Shown: in pieces, positions 1-7,831 of the stretch
Layout: each line of letters starts with the position of its first letter
Numbering within the stretch: position 1 is the stretch's first letter
Source: Actinomycetota bacterium
Lineage (GTDB): Bacteria; Actinomycetota; Nitriliruptoria; Nitriliruptorales; Nitriliruptoraceae
DNA: 64,000 nt
NCBI GenBank assembly: GCA_019347575.1
Contig: JAHWKY010000009.1
Span: forward strand, 62,001 to 126,000
Direction: 5' to 3'
Program-made: the position numbers and the translations under genes
The notes under the pieces: model-generated
The model's input: the letters and a program-made list of their open reading frames with translations, nothing else
Told to the model about the DNA's origin: nothing
Database searches by the model: none

Positions 1-255
1 GGGACGCCGTTCGAGGCCGATCCCGGCGATCCGCTGGGGACGACCCTGGAGCTGATGGCACGCATCACCGAGCTGTTCGAGGAGGCGCAGAAGCTCCACC
101 CGCAGCACCCGTCGGGGCCCGACGATCGCTGGTGGCTGCCGGCACACGCGGGCGGCACCGCGCCGACACCGGAGGAGGCGGAGGCGCGCATCGCCGCACA
201 GCAAGCAGAGCGGAGGGCGAGGCGGCAGGCTGAAGAGCGGGACGAGCGGCCCTGA
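1..255 (+). CDS. C-terminal end of a probable lysophospholipid acyltransferase (partial)
   Basis: The frame is open from the first base of the window, so this is the last 84 codons of a gene that starts upstream. The visible segment (G-T-P-F near the start, then a helix with ITELFEEAQKLHP, and a basic, Glu/Arg-rich tail) resembles the C-terminus of actinobacterial PlsC-type 1-acylglycerol-3-phosphate acyltransferases. In that family a 'GxPF' strand is followed by an amphipathic helix. The catalytic HX4D block lies outside the window, so the assignment is inference from the tail only. The stop is TGA at 253-255. The next gene is on the opposite strand and converges on it with a 7-base gap. Confidence 0.5.
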   Translation, partial: GTPFEADPGDPLGTTLELMARITELFEEAQKLHPQHPSGPDDRWWLPAHAGGTAPTPEEAEARIAAQQAERRARRQAEERDERP

Positions 256-262
256 GGCGGCG

Positions 263-559
263 TCAGCTCTGCTCGGCGATCTCGGGGTGGCCGTGGCGTG
301 GCCGTAGGCGCCGTTCCTCGGGCAGCAGCACGGTCCCGAAGACGTCCTTGGTGTAGCGGCTGGGCAGACCTCGGTCGATCACAAACTCGGGCACGTCAGC
401 CTCGAGGTCGAAGCCGATCGCGAGTTGGCACGTGTCGCAGCGGTACTTGCCCAGCCCCTCGGCGTGGCCGAGCAGGTGCTGCTGACCCTCGCAGCGGGTG
501 CAAGGACGCTGCGTGGGGATCTCGTCGACACGTTCGGCATCTACAACAGCGGTGCTCAT
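263..559 (-). CDS. Small zinc-ribbon protein, function unknown
   Basis: A 98-residue protein with two CxxC knuckles, CTRC near residue 20 and CDTC near residue 41, spaced like a zinc ribbon. A polar C-terminal half contains an LLPEERR segment and no recognisable catalytic motif. The ATG at 559 (MSTAVVDAER) was preferred over the in-frame ATG at 604, because the upstream extension is Arg-rich and looks non-coding. It converges with the acyltransferase end to its left. No function is assigned; a structural or regulatory Zn protein is the most that can be said. Confidence 0.55.
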   Translation of the reverse strand: MSTAVVDAERVDEIPTQRPCTRCEGQQHLLGHAEGLGKYRCDTCQLAIGFDLEADVPEFVIDRGLPSRYTKDVFGTVLLPEERRLRPRHGHPEIAEQS

Positions 560-639
560 GCCCCAACGGTACCTGCCCACCGCCACAGGGCGAAGCACGC
601 GCACTCGACATCTGGCCGGGGGGCGTCGGCGCGGCCGCG

Positions 640-1833
640 TCAGATCGCTCTACAGGCCACGGCGACACCCCCCTCATCGAGCCGTAGGAGCCACAGCCGG
701 CGCCCCTGCGGGCCACGCTGGGGCCGTCCCAGCACCTCCCACCATCCCGAGGGTGTCGCCTCGATGCCCGCGGTCGCGATCTCGAGGGGCGCATCGGGAG
801 CGGACCGCAGCCAGGTGCGCACGGCGCGCTGATGCGCGGGCAGGACGGCCTCGACGAGCCAACGCCGGTACCAGGGGGACGGCCCAGGGTCGCTCTGCGT
901 CGTCAGCAGCGCCCGGACACGCGACACCCGGTGCGCCCCGATGCGTTCGGCCAACCCGTCGTGGCCGCGCGCGCGGACCAGGGCGGGGTTGGGCTCGATG
1001 AGGATCGCCCCGATCGGTGCGATCGTGACCTCGCCGGGGACCTCCGTCGTGCGCGACCACGTCCGTTCCTCGGGCAACAGCGTCGCGGTCGCGTGGACCC
1101 CTGGCGCACGCAGCTCGCCCAGCCAGATGACGGCCTCGACGAGTTGGCCCTGCACCGCGATGAACTCGATCTCTGCCCCCGGGGGCAGATCGGGATCGTC
1201 GAGGTCCACGGCTGGCGAGACCGTGATGGCACGCCCCGGAGCCTCCTCGGTCGCCGCGAGCAGGGCAGGGACCGCCGGCACGTAGCGCGCGAGCCGACGC
1301 ACGCGACCACGCGGCGTGCGCCGCGAGGGATCGGCGTGGACCGCGACGCCGATCGCGATGGGGGGTCGCAGCGCGTCACCCCGGACCGCTGCTGCGCGGT
1401 GATGGCGGAGGTTGTGTGCGAGGAGCAGCACCCGCCCGGGATCGAGTTCCACGACGACGAGACGCCGCGCGGTTGCGGCGATGGCGGTGGCATCCGAACC
1501 GGTGCCCGCGCACAGATCGGCCGTGTCGTGGCCGGCGAACCTCCGCGAGCGCCACCGCGCGACGAGCGGGTGGCTGGCCTGCTCGAGCGCCGCGGCGGTC
1601 GTGAGCAGCTCGTCGGCTTGCCAGCCGTTCGCGCTCGCCGCCAGCCGGGCGCGCGCGGCCATGGCCGCTGCGGCCGCGCGCGCGGGCGGGAGTCCTCCCT
1701 CGCGCAGCACGACTCCGATCCGCAACGCGTCCTCGCCCTCGGCGAACAGCGCCGCGGCACGGGTCACGACCTCGCGACCCGCAGCGGTCAGCCACCTGGC
1801 GGTCGCCTCGTCGAGCCCTTCGGTTCCGCCCAC
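640..1833 (-). CDS. THUMP-like class I SAM-dependent methyltransferase
   Basis: A 397-residue protein. It has an N-terminal helical region (about 1-90), then a Rossmann methyltransferase core with the SAM-binding motif DLCAGTGSDA near residues 105-115, and the acidic strand end VVVELDPGR, where the Asp/Glu would hold the SAM ribose. A C-terminal domain (about 300-397) has the arrangement of the THUMP-like domain found behind such cores in actinobacteria. The target is not known; RNA or small-molecule methylation are both possible. The GTG at 1833 was chosen because sequence upstream of it in frame overlaps the divergent PAC2 promoter and gene. It is divergent from the PAC2 gene, with 52 bases between the two starts. 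Confidence 0.7.
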   Translation of the reverse strand: MGGTEGLDEATARWLTAAGREVVTRAAALFAEGEDALRIGVVLREGGLPPARAAAAAMAARARLAASANGWQADELLTTAAALEQASHPLVARWRSRRFAGHDTADLCAGTGSDATAIAATARRLVVVELDPGRVLLLAHNLRHHRAAAVRGDALRPPIAIGVAVHADPSRRTPRGRVRRLARYVPAVPALLAATEEAPGRAITVSPAVDLDDPDLPPGAEIEFIAVQGQLVEAVIWLGELRAPGVHATATLLPEERTWSRTTEVPGEVTIAPIGAILIEPNPALVRARGHDGLAERIGAHRVSRVRALLTTQSDPGPSPWYRRWLVEAVLPAHQRAVRTWLRSAPDAPLEIATAGIEATPSGWWEVLGRPQRGPQGRRLWLLRLDEGGVAVACRAI

Positions 1834-1872
1834 CGTCGCAGCCTGCCACGTCGCCGACGGGTGCTGTGCCCG

Positions 1873-1878
1873 TAAGCT
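1873..1878 (+). promoter_or_regulatory. -10 element (TAAGCT), probable leaderless promoter of the PAC2 gene
   Basis: TAnnnT hexamer ending 7 bases before the GTG start at 1886, so transcription would begin at or next to the start codon. There is no Shine-Dalgarno sequence before that GTG. No convincing -35 element is visible. Confidence 0.4.
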
Positions 1879-1885
1879 CCGCCGT

Positions 1886-2770
1886 GTGGAGACCCTGCGC
1901 CTGGACGGACCGCTCGACGAGACGCTCGTCGATCCCCTGCTGCTGCTCGCCTTCGACGGGTGGACCGATGCGGGTCGCGGCGGAACGACGGCGGCCGCCC
2001 TCCTCGCGGACGCGTGGCACGCGCGGACCATCGGCAGCTTCGATCCCGACGCGCTGTTCGACTACCGCGACCGGCGACCACTGCTGCACATCGACCGTGG
2101 GGTGCTCGGTGAACCCGACTGGCCCGGCGTCTCGCTGATCCAGCTGTCCGCGCCCGAAGGCTTCGACGCGCTGCTGATCACTGGCACCGAGCCGGACCTC
2201 GGATGGCAGGCGCTCTCGCGTGACATCGTCGAGCTGGCTCGGCTGGTCGGTGCCGAGCGGTACATCGGACTGGGCGCAGTCCCCGGCCCCGTCCCGCACA
2301 CCCGGCCCGCTCGGGTGATCACGACGGCCAGCCGGGAGGACCTGTTCGGGGAGCTGGGACGACCGCACGAGGAGGTCGTCGTGCCTGCCAGCTGCCAGGT
2401 GATCATCGAATCGACGCTGCGGGATGCCGGCCTGACGACGCTGGGGTTGTGGGCGCGGGTCCCCCACTACGTGGCGGGCGAGTACCCCGCCGGGGCTCAG
2501 GCGCTGCTGCAGCGCGTGGCGGCTCACCTCGACGCCGCCATCGACATGACCGAGCTCGGCCTCGAGGTGGCCGAGCATCGCGAGCGGCTCGACGCGGCCG
2601 CATCGGCATCGACCGAGATCACCGAACACGTACGCCAGCTCGAGACCGCGTTCGACGCCGAGCTCGACGCGGGTGGGATGGGGGGTCCACTCCCGACGGG
2701 CGACGAGATCGCCGCGGAGTTGCAACGGTTCCTGCAAGATCAGCGGGGCGACGACCACACCACCGACTGA
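1886..2770 (+). CDS. PAC2-family protein (proteasome assembly chaperone 2-like)
   Basis: A 294-residue protein whose N-terminus (LLLLAFDGWTDAG, then AAALLADAW) is the hallmark of the PAC2 family. Actinobacteria encode one or two such proteins, related by fold to eukaryotic proteasome assembly chaperones. A helical C-terminal tail (about 215-294) is probably oligomerisation-related. Because this genome has a proteasome, a role in proteasome biology is attractive, but that is not shown by the sequence, and PAC2 proteins also occur without proteasomes. The start is GTG at 1886, placed 7 bases after a TAAGCT -10-like box, which suggests a leaderless transcript. The 52-base spacer is shared with the divergent methyltransferase. 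Confidence 0.8.
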   Translation: METLRLDGPLDETLVDPLLLLAFDGWTDAGRGGTTAAALLADAWHARTIGSFDPDALFDYRDRRPLLHIDRGVLGEPDWPGVSLIQLSAPEGFDALLITGTEPDLGWQALSRDIVELARLVGAERYIGLGAVPGPVPHTRPARVITTASREDLFGELGRPHEEVVVPASCQVIIESTLRDAGLTTLGLWARVPHYVAGEYPAGAQALLQRVAAHLDAAIDMTELGLEVAEHRERLDAAASASTEITEHVRQLETAFDAELDAGGMGGPLPTGDEIAAELQRFLQDQRGDDHTTD

Positions 2771-2858
2771 CGTCCGCTGCGCGCGCGACGGGCGCTGCTC
2801 CCGCGCACGGCCGACCGCCGCTCGTACCCTGGGTCGTGTCCCCGTCGAGGAGCAGGTC

Positions 2859-4325
2859 GTGGCATCTCGATCGCGCCCCGCGCGTGCCCACGCCGTCGAC
2901 CAGCCGTTCCCCTACCCGCTGCGACGGGAGTTCGTCGAGCCGGACTGGACCCGCATCCCCGGCTACCGCGACGTCGATGCCGCCACCTGGCGGGATGCGC
3001 AGTGGCAGCGCGTCAACACGGTCAAGAACCTGGCGCAGCTCAAGCAGACGCTGGGAGAGCTGCTGCCCGACGCGTTGTTCCGCGATGTGCTGCGTGATCA
3101 GGCCGAGCGCGCCACGATGTCGATGCTCATCCCCCCGCAGATGCTCAACACCATCGACTGGGACGATCCCGAGCACGACCCGATCCGCCGCTACATGCTG
3201 CCGGTGTTCACCGATCGGGACGTCGAGTGGCCGTCACACCCGCTCGCCGAGCGCGACAGCCTGCACGAAGCGGACATGTGGGCCGTCGAGGGCCTGACCC
3301 ACCGCTACCCCACCAAGGTCCTCGCCGAGCTGCTCGAGACGTGCCCCCAGTACTGCGGCCACTGCACGCGCATGGATCTGGTCGGCAACTCCACCGAGGT
3401 GGTGGACAAGTACCGCTTCAAGGCCAAACGAGCCGCGCGGTGGGAGGCCATGCTGGAGTACCTGCGATCGACGCCCGCGGTCCGCGACGTCGTCGTCAGC
3501 GGAGGCGACGTCGCCAACCTGCCGATCAAGCGCCTCGAGGAGTTCGTCTCCGGCCTGCTCGACCTCGACAACATCCGTGACATCCGTCTGGCGACCAAGG
3601 GGCTCATGGGGATCCCCCAGCACTTCCTCCAGGACGACGTCGTCGCTGGCATCGAACGCCTCGCGCGGAAGGCCCACGACCGCGGCGTCGCCCTCGCGGT
3701 GCACACGCACGTGAACGCCGCGCAGTCCGTCACGCCGCTCGTCGCCGAGGCCGTGCACCGGCTGTTCGAGGCCGGCGTCAGGGACGTGCGCAACCAGGGC
3801 GTGCTGCTGCGCGGCGTCAACACCTCTCCCGACCAGCTGCTCGACCTGTGCTTCACCCTGCTCGACCACGCGCAGGTCATGCCCTACTACTTCTACACGT
3901 GCGACGTGATCCCCAACTCCGAGCACTGGCGCATCTCGGTCGCGCGGGCGCAGCAGCTGCAGCACGCCATCATGGGTTACCTGCCGGGGTTCGCGACCCC
4001 ACGGATCGTGTGCGACGTTCCCTTCGTCGGCAAGCGCTGGGTGCACATGCTGGATCACTACGACCGTGTGCGTGGCATCAGCTACTGGACCAAGAACTAC
4101 CGCACCGGTATCGAGGACGACGATCCGCAGGCGTTGAGGCGGCTCTACCCGATGTTCGATCCCATCGACACGCTCTCCGAGGAGGGCCGCGCCTGGTGGC
4201 GCGAGCTCGTCGAGCGACGAGGAAAGGGCGAACCGACCCGGTGGATGCTCGAACGCGTGGCACCACCCGGGCCCGTCCACCTCCCGCTCGAGGACGACGA
4301 CCCAGGGGCGGTAGCCGCGTCCTGA
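2859..4325 (+). CDS. kamA: Lysine 2,3-aminomutase (KamA-family radical SAM enzyme)
   Basis: Predicted to convert L-lysine to beta-lysine using [4Fe-4S]/SAM radical chemistry and PLP. The 488-residue protein has the radical SAM cluster CxxxCxxC at C162, C166 and C169 (CPQYCGHC). The SGGD motif follows about 50 residues later. The two aspartates that bind the lysine epsilon-amino group in characterised enzymes are conserved in context (YTCD, D349; CDVP, D386), which supports lysine rather than glutamate as substrate. The PLP lysine is probably K392, but its loop reads PFVGK instead of the classical PGGGGK, so this is a divergent clade. The start is GTG at 2859, with GAGGAG 6 bases upstream; a TACCCT box lies at 2825-2830. 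Partner genes kdd-kamDE-kal sit about 28 kb away. Confidence 0.85.
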   Translation: MASRSRPARAHAVDQPFPYPLRREFVEPDWTRIPGYRDVDAATWRDAQWQRVNTVKNLAQLKQTLGELLPDALFRDVLRDQAERATMSMLIPPQMLNTIDWDDPEHDPIRRYMLPVFTDRDVEWPSHPLAERDSLHEADMWAVEGLTHRYPTKVLAELLETCPQYCGHCTRMDLVGNSTEVVDKYRFKAKRAARWEAMLEYLRSTPAVRDVVVSGGDVANLPIKRLEEFVSGLLDLDNIRDIRLATKGLMGIPQHFLQDDVVAGIERLARKAHDRGVALAVHTHVNAAQSVTPLVAEAVHRLFEAGVRDVRNQGVLLRGVNTSPDQLLDLCFTLLDHAQVMPYYFYTCDVIPNSEHWRISVARAQQLQHAIMGYLPGFATPRIVCDVPFVGKRWVHMLDHYDRVRGISYWTKNYRTGIEDDDPQALRRLYPMFDPIDTLSEEGRAWWRELVERRGKGEPTRWMLERVAPPGPVHLPLEDDDPGAVAAS

Positions 4326-4373
4326 CGGCTAGCCTGCGCACCATCCTGCCGATCGTCTGCCGCGGAGGCCCGT

Positions 4374-5351
4374 GTGCGCATCGCCGTGACCGGCAGCATC
4401 GCGACTGACTACCTCATGTCGTTCCCGGGCCGCTTCGCCGACCAGCTCGTGGCTGACCGGCTCGACCGGCTCAGCCTCAGTTTCCTCGTGGATGAACTCG
4501 AGGTGCGGCGTGGCGGCGTGGCGGCGAACATCTGCTACGGCCTCGCCCAGCTCGGCGAGCGCCCGATCCTCGTGGGCGCCGTCGGCGAGGACTTCAACGC
4601 GGACTACCGCGCTTGGCTGCAACGTCAGGGCGTCGACTGCGCTGGCGTGCACGTGTCCGAGCTGAAGCACACGGCCAGGTTCCTCTGCACCACGGACGAG
4701 GACCAGAACCAGATGGCGTCGTTCTACGCCGGCGCTATGGAGGAGGCACGGTTCATCGAGCTGGCTCCCATCGTCGATCGCGTCGGCGCCTTCGACCTGG
4801 TGGTGATCTCGCCCAACGACCCCGAGGCGATGCTGCGTCACACGAGGGAGGCGCGGGACGGGGGTATCCCCTTCCTCGCGGACCCGGGTCAGCAGCTCGC
4901 TCGGATGGAGGGTGAGCAGATCAGGGCACTGGTCGAGCACGCGCACATCCTCATCACCAACGATTACGAGAGGGCCCTGCTCGAGAGCAAGACCGGGTGG
5001 AGCTCCGACGAGGTCCTCGGGCGCGTCGGGACGCGCATCACGACCCTGGGCCCGAAGGGATGCGTGATCGATCAGCCCGGTGGACCGAGCATCGAGGTGC
5101 CAGCCGCACCCGAACGTCGTCGGGTCGATCCCACCGGTGTCGGAGACGGCTTCCGTGCGGGTCTGCTCGCGGGGCTGTCGTGGGAGCTGGCGTGGGAGCG
5201 CCGTGCGCAGGTGGGGGCGCTCATGGCGACCTACGTGCTCGAGCACGTCGGCACACAGGAGTACGACGTGGCGCCAGCGGGCTTCCTCGAGCGCTTCACG
5301 GACGTCTACGGGGCCGAGGCTGCGACGGAGATCCGCGCCTTCCTCAGCTGA
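4374..5351 (+). CDS. PfkB-family kinase, probably adenosine kinase
   Basis: A 325-residue ribokinase-fold enzyme. It shows the N-terminal strand VTGSIATDYL, the glycine pair region GGVAANICYGLAQLG (about 45-60), and the C-terminal PfkB signature DPTGVGDGFRAG (about 257-268), in which the last Asp is the catalytic base. The overall pattern, including FPGRFADQL near the start, matches the actinobacterial adenosine kinases (AdoK/CbhK type), which phosphorylate adenosine to AMP. Salvage of adenosine fits with ahcY and the nucleoside ABC importer elsewhere in the window. The start is GTG at 4374, with GGAGG a few bases upstream and a TAGCCT box at 4330-4335. It overlaps the convergent serC by 8 bases. 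Confidence 0.75.
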   Translation: MRIAVTGSIATDYLMSFPGRFADQLVADRLDRLSLSFLVDELEVRRGGVAANICYGLAQLGERPILVGAVGEDFNADYRAWLQRQGVDCAGVHVSELKHTARFLCTTDEDQNQMASFYAGAMEEARFIELAPIVDRVGAFDLVVISPNDPEAMLRHTREARDGGIPFLADPGQQLARMEGEQIRALVEHAHILITNDYERALLESKTGWSSDEVLGRVGTRITTLGPKGCVIDQPGGPSIEVPAAPERRRVDPTGVGDGFRAGLLAGLSWELAWERRAQVGALMATYVLEHVGTQEYDVAPAGFLERFTDVYGAEAATEIRAFLS

Positions 5352-6459
5352 GCTGCTCCACGACGTGGTCGACGCAGGCGGTGTAGGCCTCAACGTCCGC
5401 GTGATCGACCGCCGGGAACAACCCGATGCGTAACTGGTTGCGTCCGAGCTTGCGGTACGACTCGGTGTCGATGACGCCGTGCCGTCTGAGGACGGCGTTG
5501 ACGTTGTCCGCGGAGACCCCGTCGAGATCGACGGTCGCGACCACGTGGGACCGCGCCGCGGGATCGGCGACGAACGGGGCCGCCCAAGGCCGCTCCTCGG
5601 CCCAGGTGTAGACGTGCTCGGCCTTGTCTCTGCAGCTCGACACGGCCCACCGCAGACCACCCTTGCCGTTGAGCCAATCCACCTGCTCGGCGGCGAGGAA
5701 GAGGGTCGTGATCGCGGGTGTGTTGTAGGTCTGGCGCTGGCGGCTGTTGTCTAGCGCGACGCTCAGAGCGAGCGACGTCGGCACGTAGCGTTCGGCGGCC
5801 GGTGCGAGCTCGCCGATGCGCTCCACCGCGGCCGGAGACAGCAGCGCAACGACGAGACCACCCTCGGACGCGAGTCCCTTCTGGAGGCTGAAGTAGTAGA
5901 CGTCGAACGCGGCTGGGTCCACCGGGAGGCCGGCTGCCGCGGAAGTCGCATCCACCACGACCAGCGCGTCGTCGGGGCGCACGAGGTCCATCATCACGCC
6001 CGTCGAAGTCTCGTTGTGCGTCAGCGCCTGCACATCGACGCCCTCGATGGGGCGAGGGTCGGGGCGGGTCCCCGGCTCGGCTTCGACCTCGACCGGGTCC
6101 TCGAGCCAGGGTGCCGCACGCGCCGCGGCGGCGAACTTGCTCGAGAACTCACCGAACACGTAGTGGGCGCTGCGGTCGCGTATCAACCCGAAGGCGGCCA
6201 TGTCCCAGAACGTGGTCGCTCCACCGTTCGCGAGGAGGACCTCGTAGTCGTCGGGAAGGCGGAACAGATCGCGTAGTCCGCTCTGCAGCCGTCCGACCTG
6301 CGCGCGCACCGGCTCACGGCGGTGGGAGGTGCCGAGCAACGTCTTGCCCACGGCCACCAGGCGCGCCACCGCCTCAGGGCGGACCTTGGTGGGTCCACAG
6401 CCGAAGCGGCCATCGGCGGGCAACAGCGAACGGGGGATGGTGACGTCGGACGGATCCAC
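5344..6459 (-). CDS. serC: Phosphoserine aminotransferase
   Basis: Catalyses 3-phosphohydroxypyruvate + glutamate to phosphoserine + 2-oxoglutarate in serine biosynthesis. At 371 residues it has the length of the mycobacterial-type SerC. Visible features are FGCGPTKVRPEA at the N-terminus, the GTSHRREPV loop, NGGATTFWD (PLP phosphate region), THNETSTG, VDATSAAAG with the PLP-ring Asp, and YYFSLQKG with the Schiff-base lysine. The start is GTG at 6459. It is divergent from the aspartate aminotransferase gene, with about 96 bases between starts. Confidence 0.93.
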   Translation of the reverse strand: MDPSDVTIPRSLLPADGRFGCGPTKVRPEAVARLVAVGKTLLGTSHRREPVRAQVGRLQSGLRDLFRLPDDYEVLLANGGATTFWDMAAFGLIRDRSAHYVFGEFSSKFAAAARAAPWLEDPVEVEAEPGTRPDPRPIEGVDVQALTHNETSTGVMMDLVRPDDALVVVDATSAAAGLPVDPAAFDVYYFSLQKGLASEGGLVVALLSPAAVERIGELAPAAERYVPTSLALSVALDNSRQRQTYNTPAITTLFLAAEQVDWLNGKGGLRWAVSSCRDKAEHVYTWAEERPWAAPFVADPAARSHVVATVDLDGVSADNVNAVLRRHGVIDTESYRKLGRNQLRIGLFPAVDHADVEAYTACVDHVVEQLS

Positions 6460-6518
6460 GAACCGAGAGCTCCGAACATGTGAGGGGGCGCGAGTGAACC
6501 ACGTCGCGTGCCCGTCGC

Positions 6519-6524
6519 TACCCT
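6519..6524 (+). promoter_or_regulatory. -10 element (TACCCT) before the aspartate aminotransferase gene
   Basis: TAnnnT hexamer in the serC-aspC divergent spacer, about 31 bases before the GTG at 6556. A GAGG Shine-Dalgarno lies between. Its position argues against the upstream in-frame GTG at 6508 as the start. No clear -35 is seen. Confidence 0.35.
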
Positions 6525-6555
6525 CGCCACCGCCCGTCCACGACCCGAGGCGCCC

Positions 6556-7749
6556 GTGAGCTCACCCGTCTCCGCCCGCGTCGCCGCCATCAGCACCTCG
6601 CCGACGCTGGCCGTCACCGCCAAGGCGGCGAGCTTGCGAGCAGCCGGACAACCGGTGATCGGCTTCGGTGCCGGCGAGCCGGACTTCCCGACACCGGCCA
6701 ACATCGTCGCCGCGGCTCAGCTCGCCTGCGCAGACCCGTCCGCGCACAAGTACTCGGCGACTCCTGGTCTGGGTCCCCTGCGCGATGCCATCGCCGCCAA
6801 GGCGAAGGCCGACTCCGGACTGGCCGCGTCACCGGAGCAGGTCGTCGTGGCCAACGGGGGCAAGCAGGCGCTCTACGAGGTCTTCGCCACACTCCTCGAC
6901 CCCGGCGACGAGGTCATCCTGGCCGCCCCCTTCTGGGTCAGCTACCCCGAGCAGATCGCGGTCGCGGGCGGCGTGCCGGTCGTGGTGTCGACCGACGAGG
7001 CGTCGGGGTTCCGGGCATCGGTCGAGCAGCTCGAGGAGGCGCGGACCGAGCGCACGAAGGCGCTGCTGTTCGTCTCGCCGTGCAACCCCACCGGAGCCGT
7101 CTACGACCCCGAGGACGTCGCGATGATCGGAGCCTGGGCGGCGTCGCACGGGCTCTGGGTCATCACCGATGAGATCTACCAGCACCTGGTCTACGGCGAT
7201 GCGACGTTCGCGAGCCTGCCCGTGGTCGCGCCCGAGGCAGCGGAGCGCTGCGTGGTCGTCAACGGCGTTGCGAAGACCTACGCGATGACGGGATGGCGGG
7301 TCGGCTGGGTCATCGCGCCCCAGGACGTCGCCGCGGGGATGACACGGCTACAGAGCCACCTGACCAGCAACGTCTGCAACGTCGCGCAGGCCGCCGCGCT
7401 CGAGGCACTCACGGGTCCCCAGGACGCGGTCGCCGAGATGGTCGAGGCTTTCGATCGCCGCCGCCGCATCGCGGTGGACATGCTCCGCGCCCTGTCGGGC
7501 GTGACGTGCTCGGAGCCGGAGGGGGCCTTCTACACCTTCCCCGGGTTCCACGAGGTGCTCGGCACGGAGGTGCGCGGGCGCCCGGTCGCGACGACGCTCG
7601 ACCTCGCCGACCTGCTCCTCGACGAGGCGCAGGTCGCGTTGGTACCTGGCGAGGCGTTCGGGGCGCCCGGCCACGCCCGGATCAGCTACGCGCTGGGCGA
7701 GGCCGAACTCACCGAAGGGATCGAGCGCATCGGCTCCGTCCTCAGCTGA
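6556..7749 (+). CDS. aspC: Aspartate aminotransferase (class I PLP aminotransferase)
   Basis: A 397-residue class I/II aminotransferase, the usual length for the bacterial Ib aspartate aminotransferases. Motifs in order: [11 protein letters not shown] near the N-terminus (substrate loop), [33 protein letters not shown] (PLP-ring Asn), the TDEIY Asp/Tyr pair, and [16 protein letters not shown], with the Schiff-base lysine in VAKTYAM and the phosphate-binding Arg in GWRVGW. The start is GTG at 6556 ([13 protein letters not shown]), with GAGG 5 bases upstream. It could act on other amino or keto acids, but aspartate/2-oxoglutarate is the best guess. Confidence 0.88.
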   Translation: MSSPVSARVAAISTSPTLAVTAKAASLRAAGQPVIGFGAGEPDFPTPANIVAAAQLACADPSAHKYSATPGLGPLRDAIAAKAKADSGLAASPEQVVVANGGKQALYEVFATLLDPGDEVILAAPFWVSYPEQIAVAGGVPVVVSTDEASGFRASVEQLEEARTERTKALLFVSPCNPTGAVYDPEDVAMIGAWAASHGLWVITDEIYQHLVYGDATFASLPVVAPEAAERCVVVNGVAKTYAMTGWRVGWVIAPQDVAAGMTRLQSHLTSNVCNVAQAAALEALTGPQDAVAEMVEAFDRRRRIAVDMLRALSGVTCSEPEGAFYTFPGFHEVLGTEVRGRPVATTLDLADLLLDEAQVALVPGEAFGAPGHARISYALGEAELTEGIERIGSVLS

Positions 7750-7751
7750 CT

Positions 7752-7828
7752 GGTCTCAAGTAGCCGGAGGGCGGTAGACCAACCGAGTCGGTCTCAAGTA
7801 GCCCGGACGACGGTAGACCAACCGAGTC
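7752..7828. repeat. Two tandem copies of a ~38-bp repeat, each with GGTCT/AGACC inverted ends
   Basis: Copy 1 is 7752-7789 and copy 2 is 7790-7828. They share the ends GGTCTCAAGTAGC and CGGTAGACCAACCGAGTC and differ only in the middle few bases. Each copy can fold GGTCT against AGACC. The pair fills almost the whole gap between the convergent ends of aspC and the nucleoside permease gene, so a bidirectional terminator role is possible. Confidence 0.8.
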
Positions 7829-7831
7829 GTT

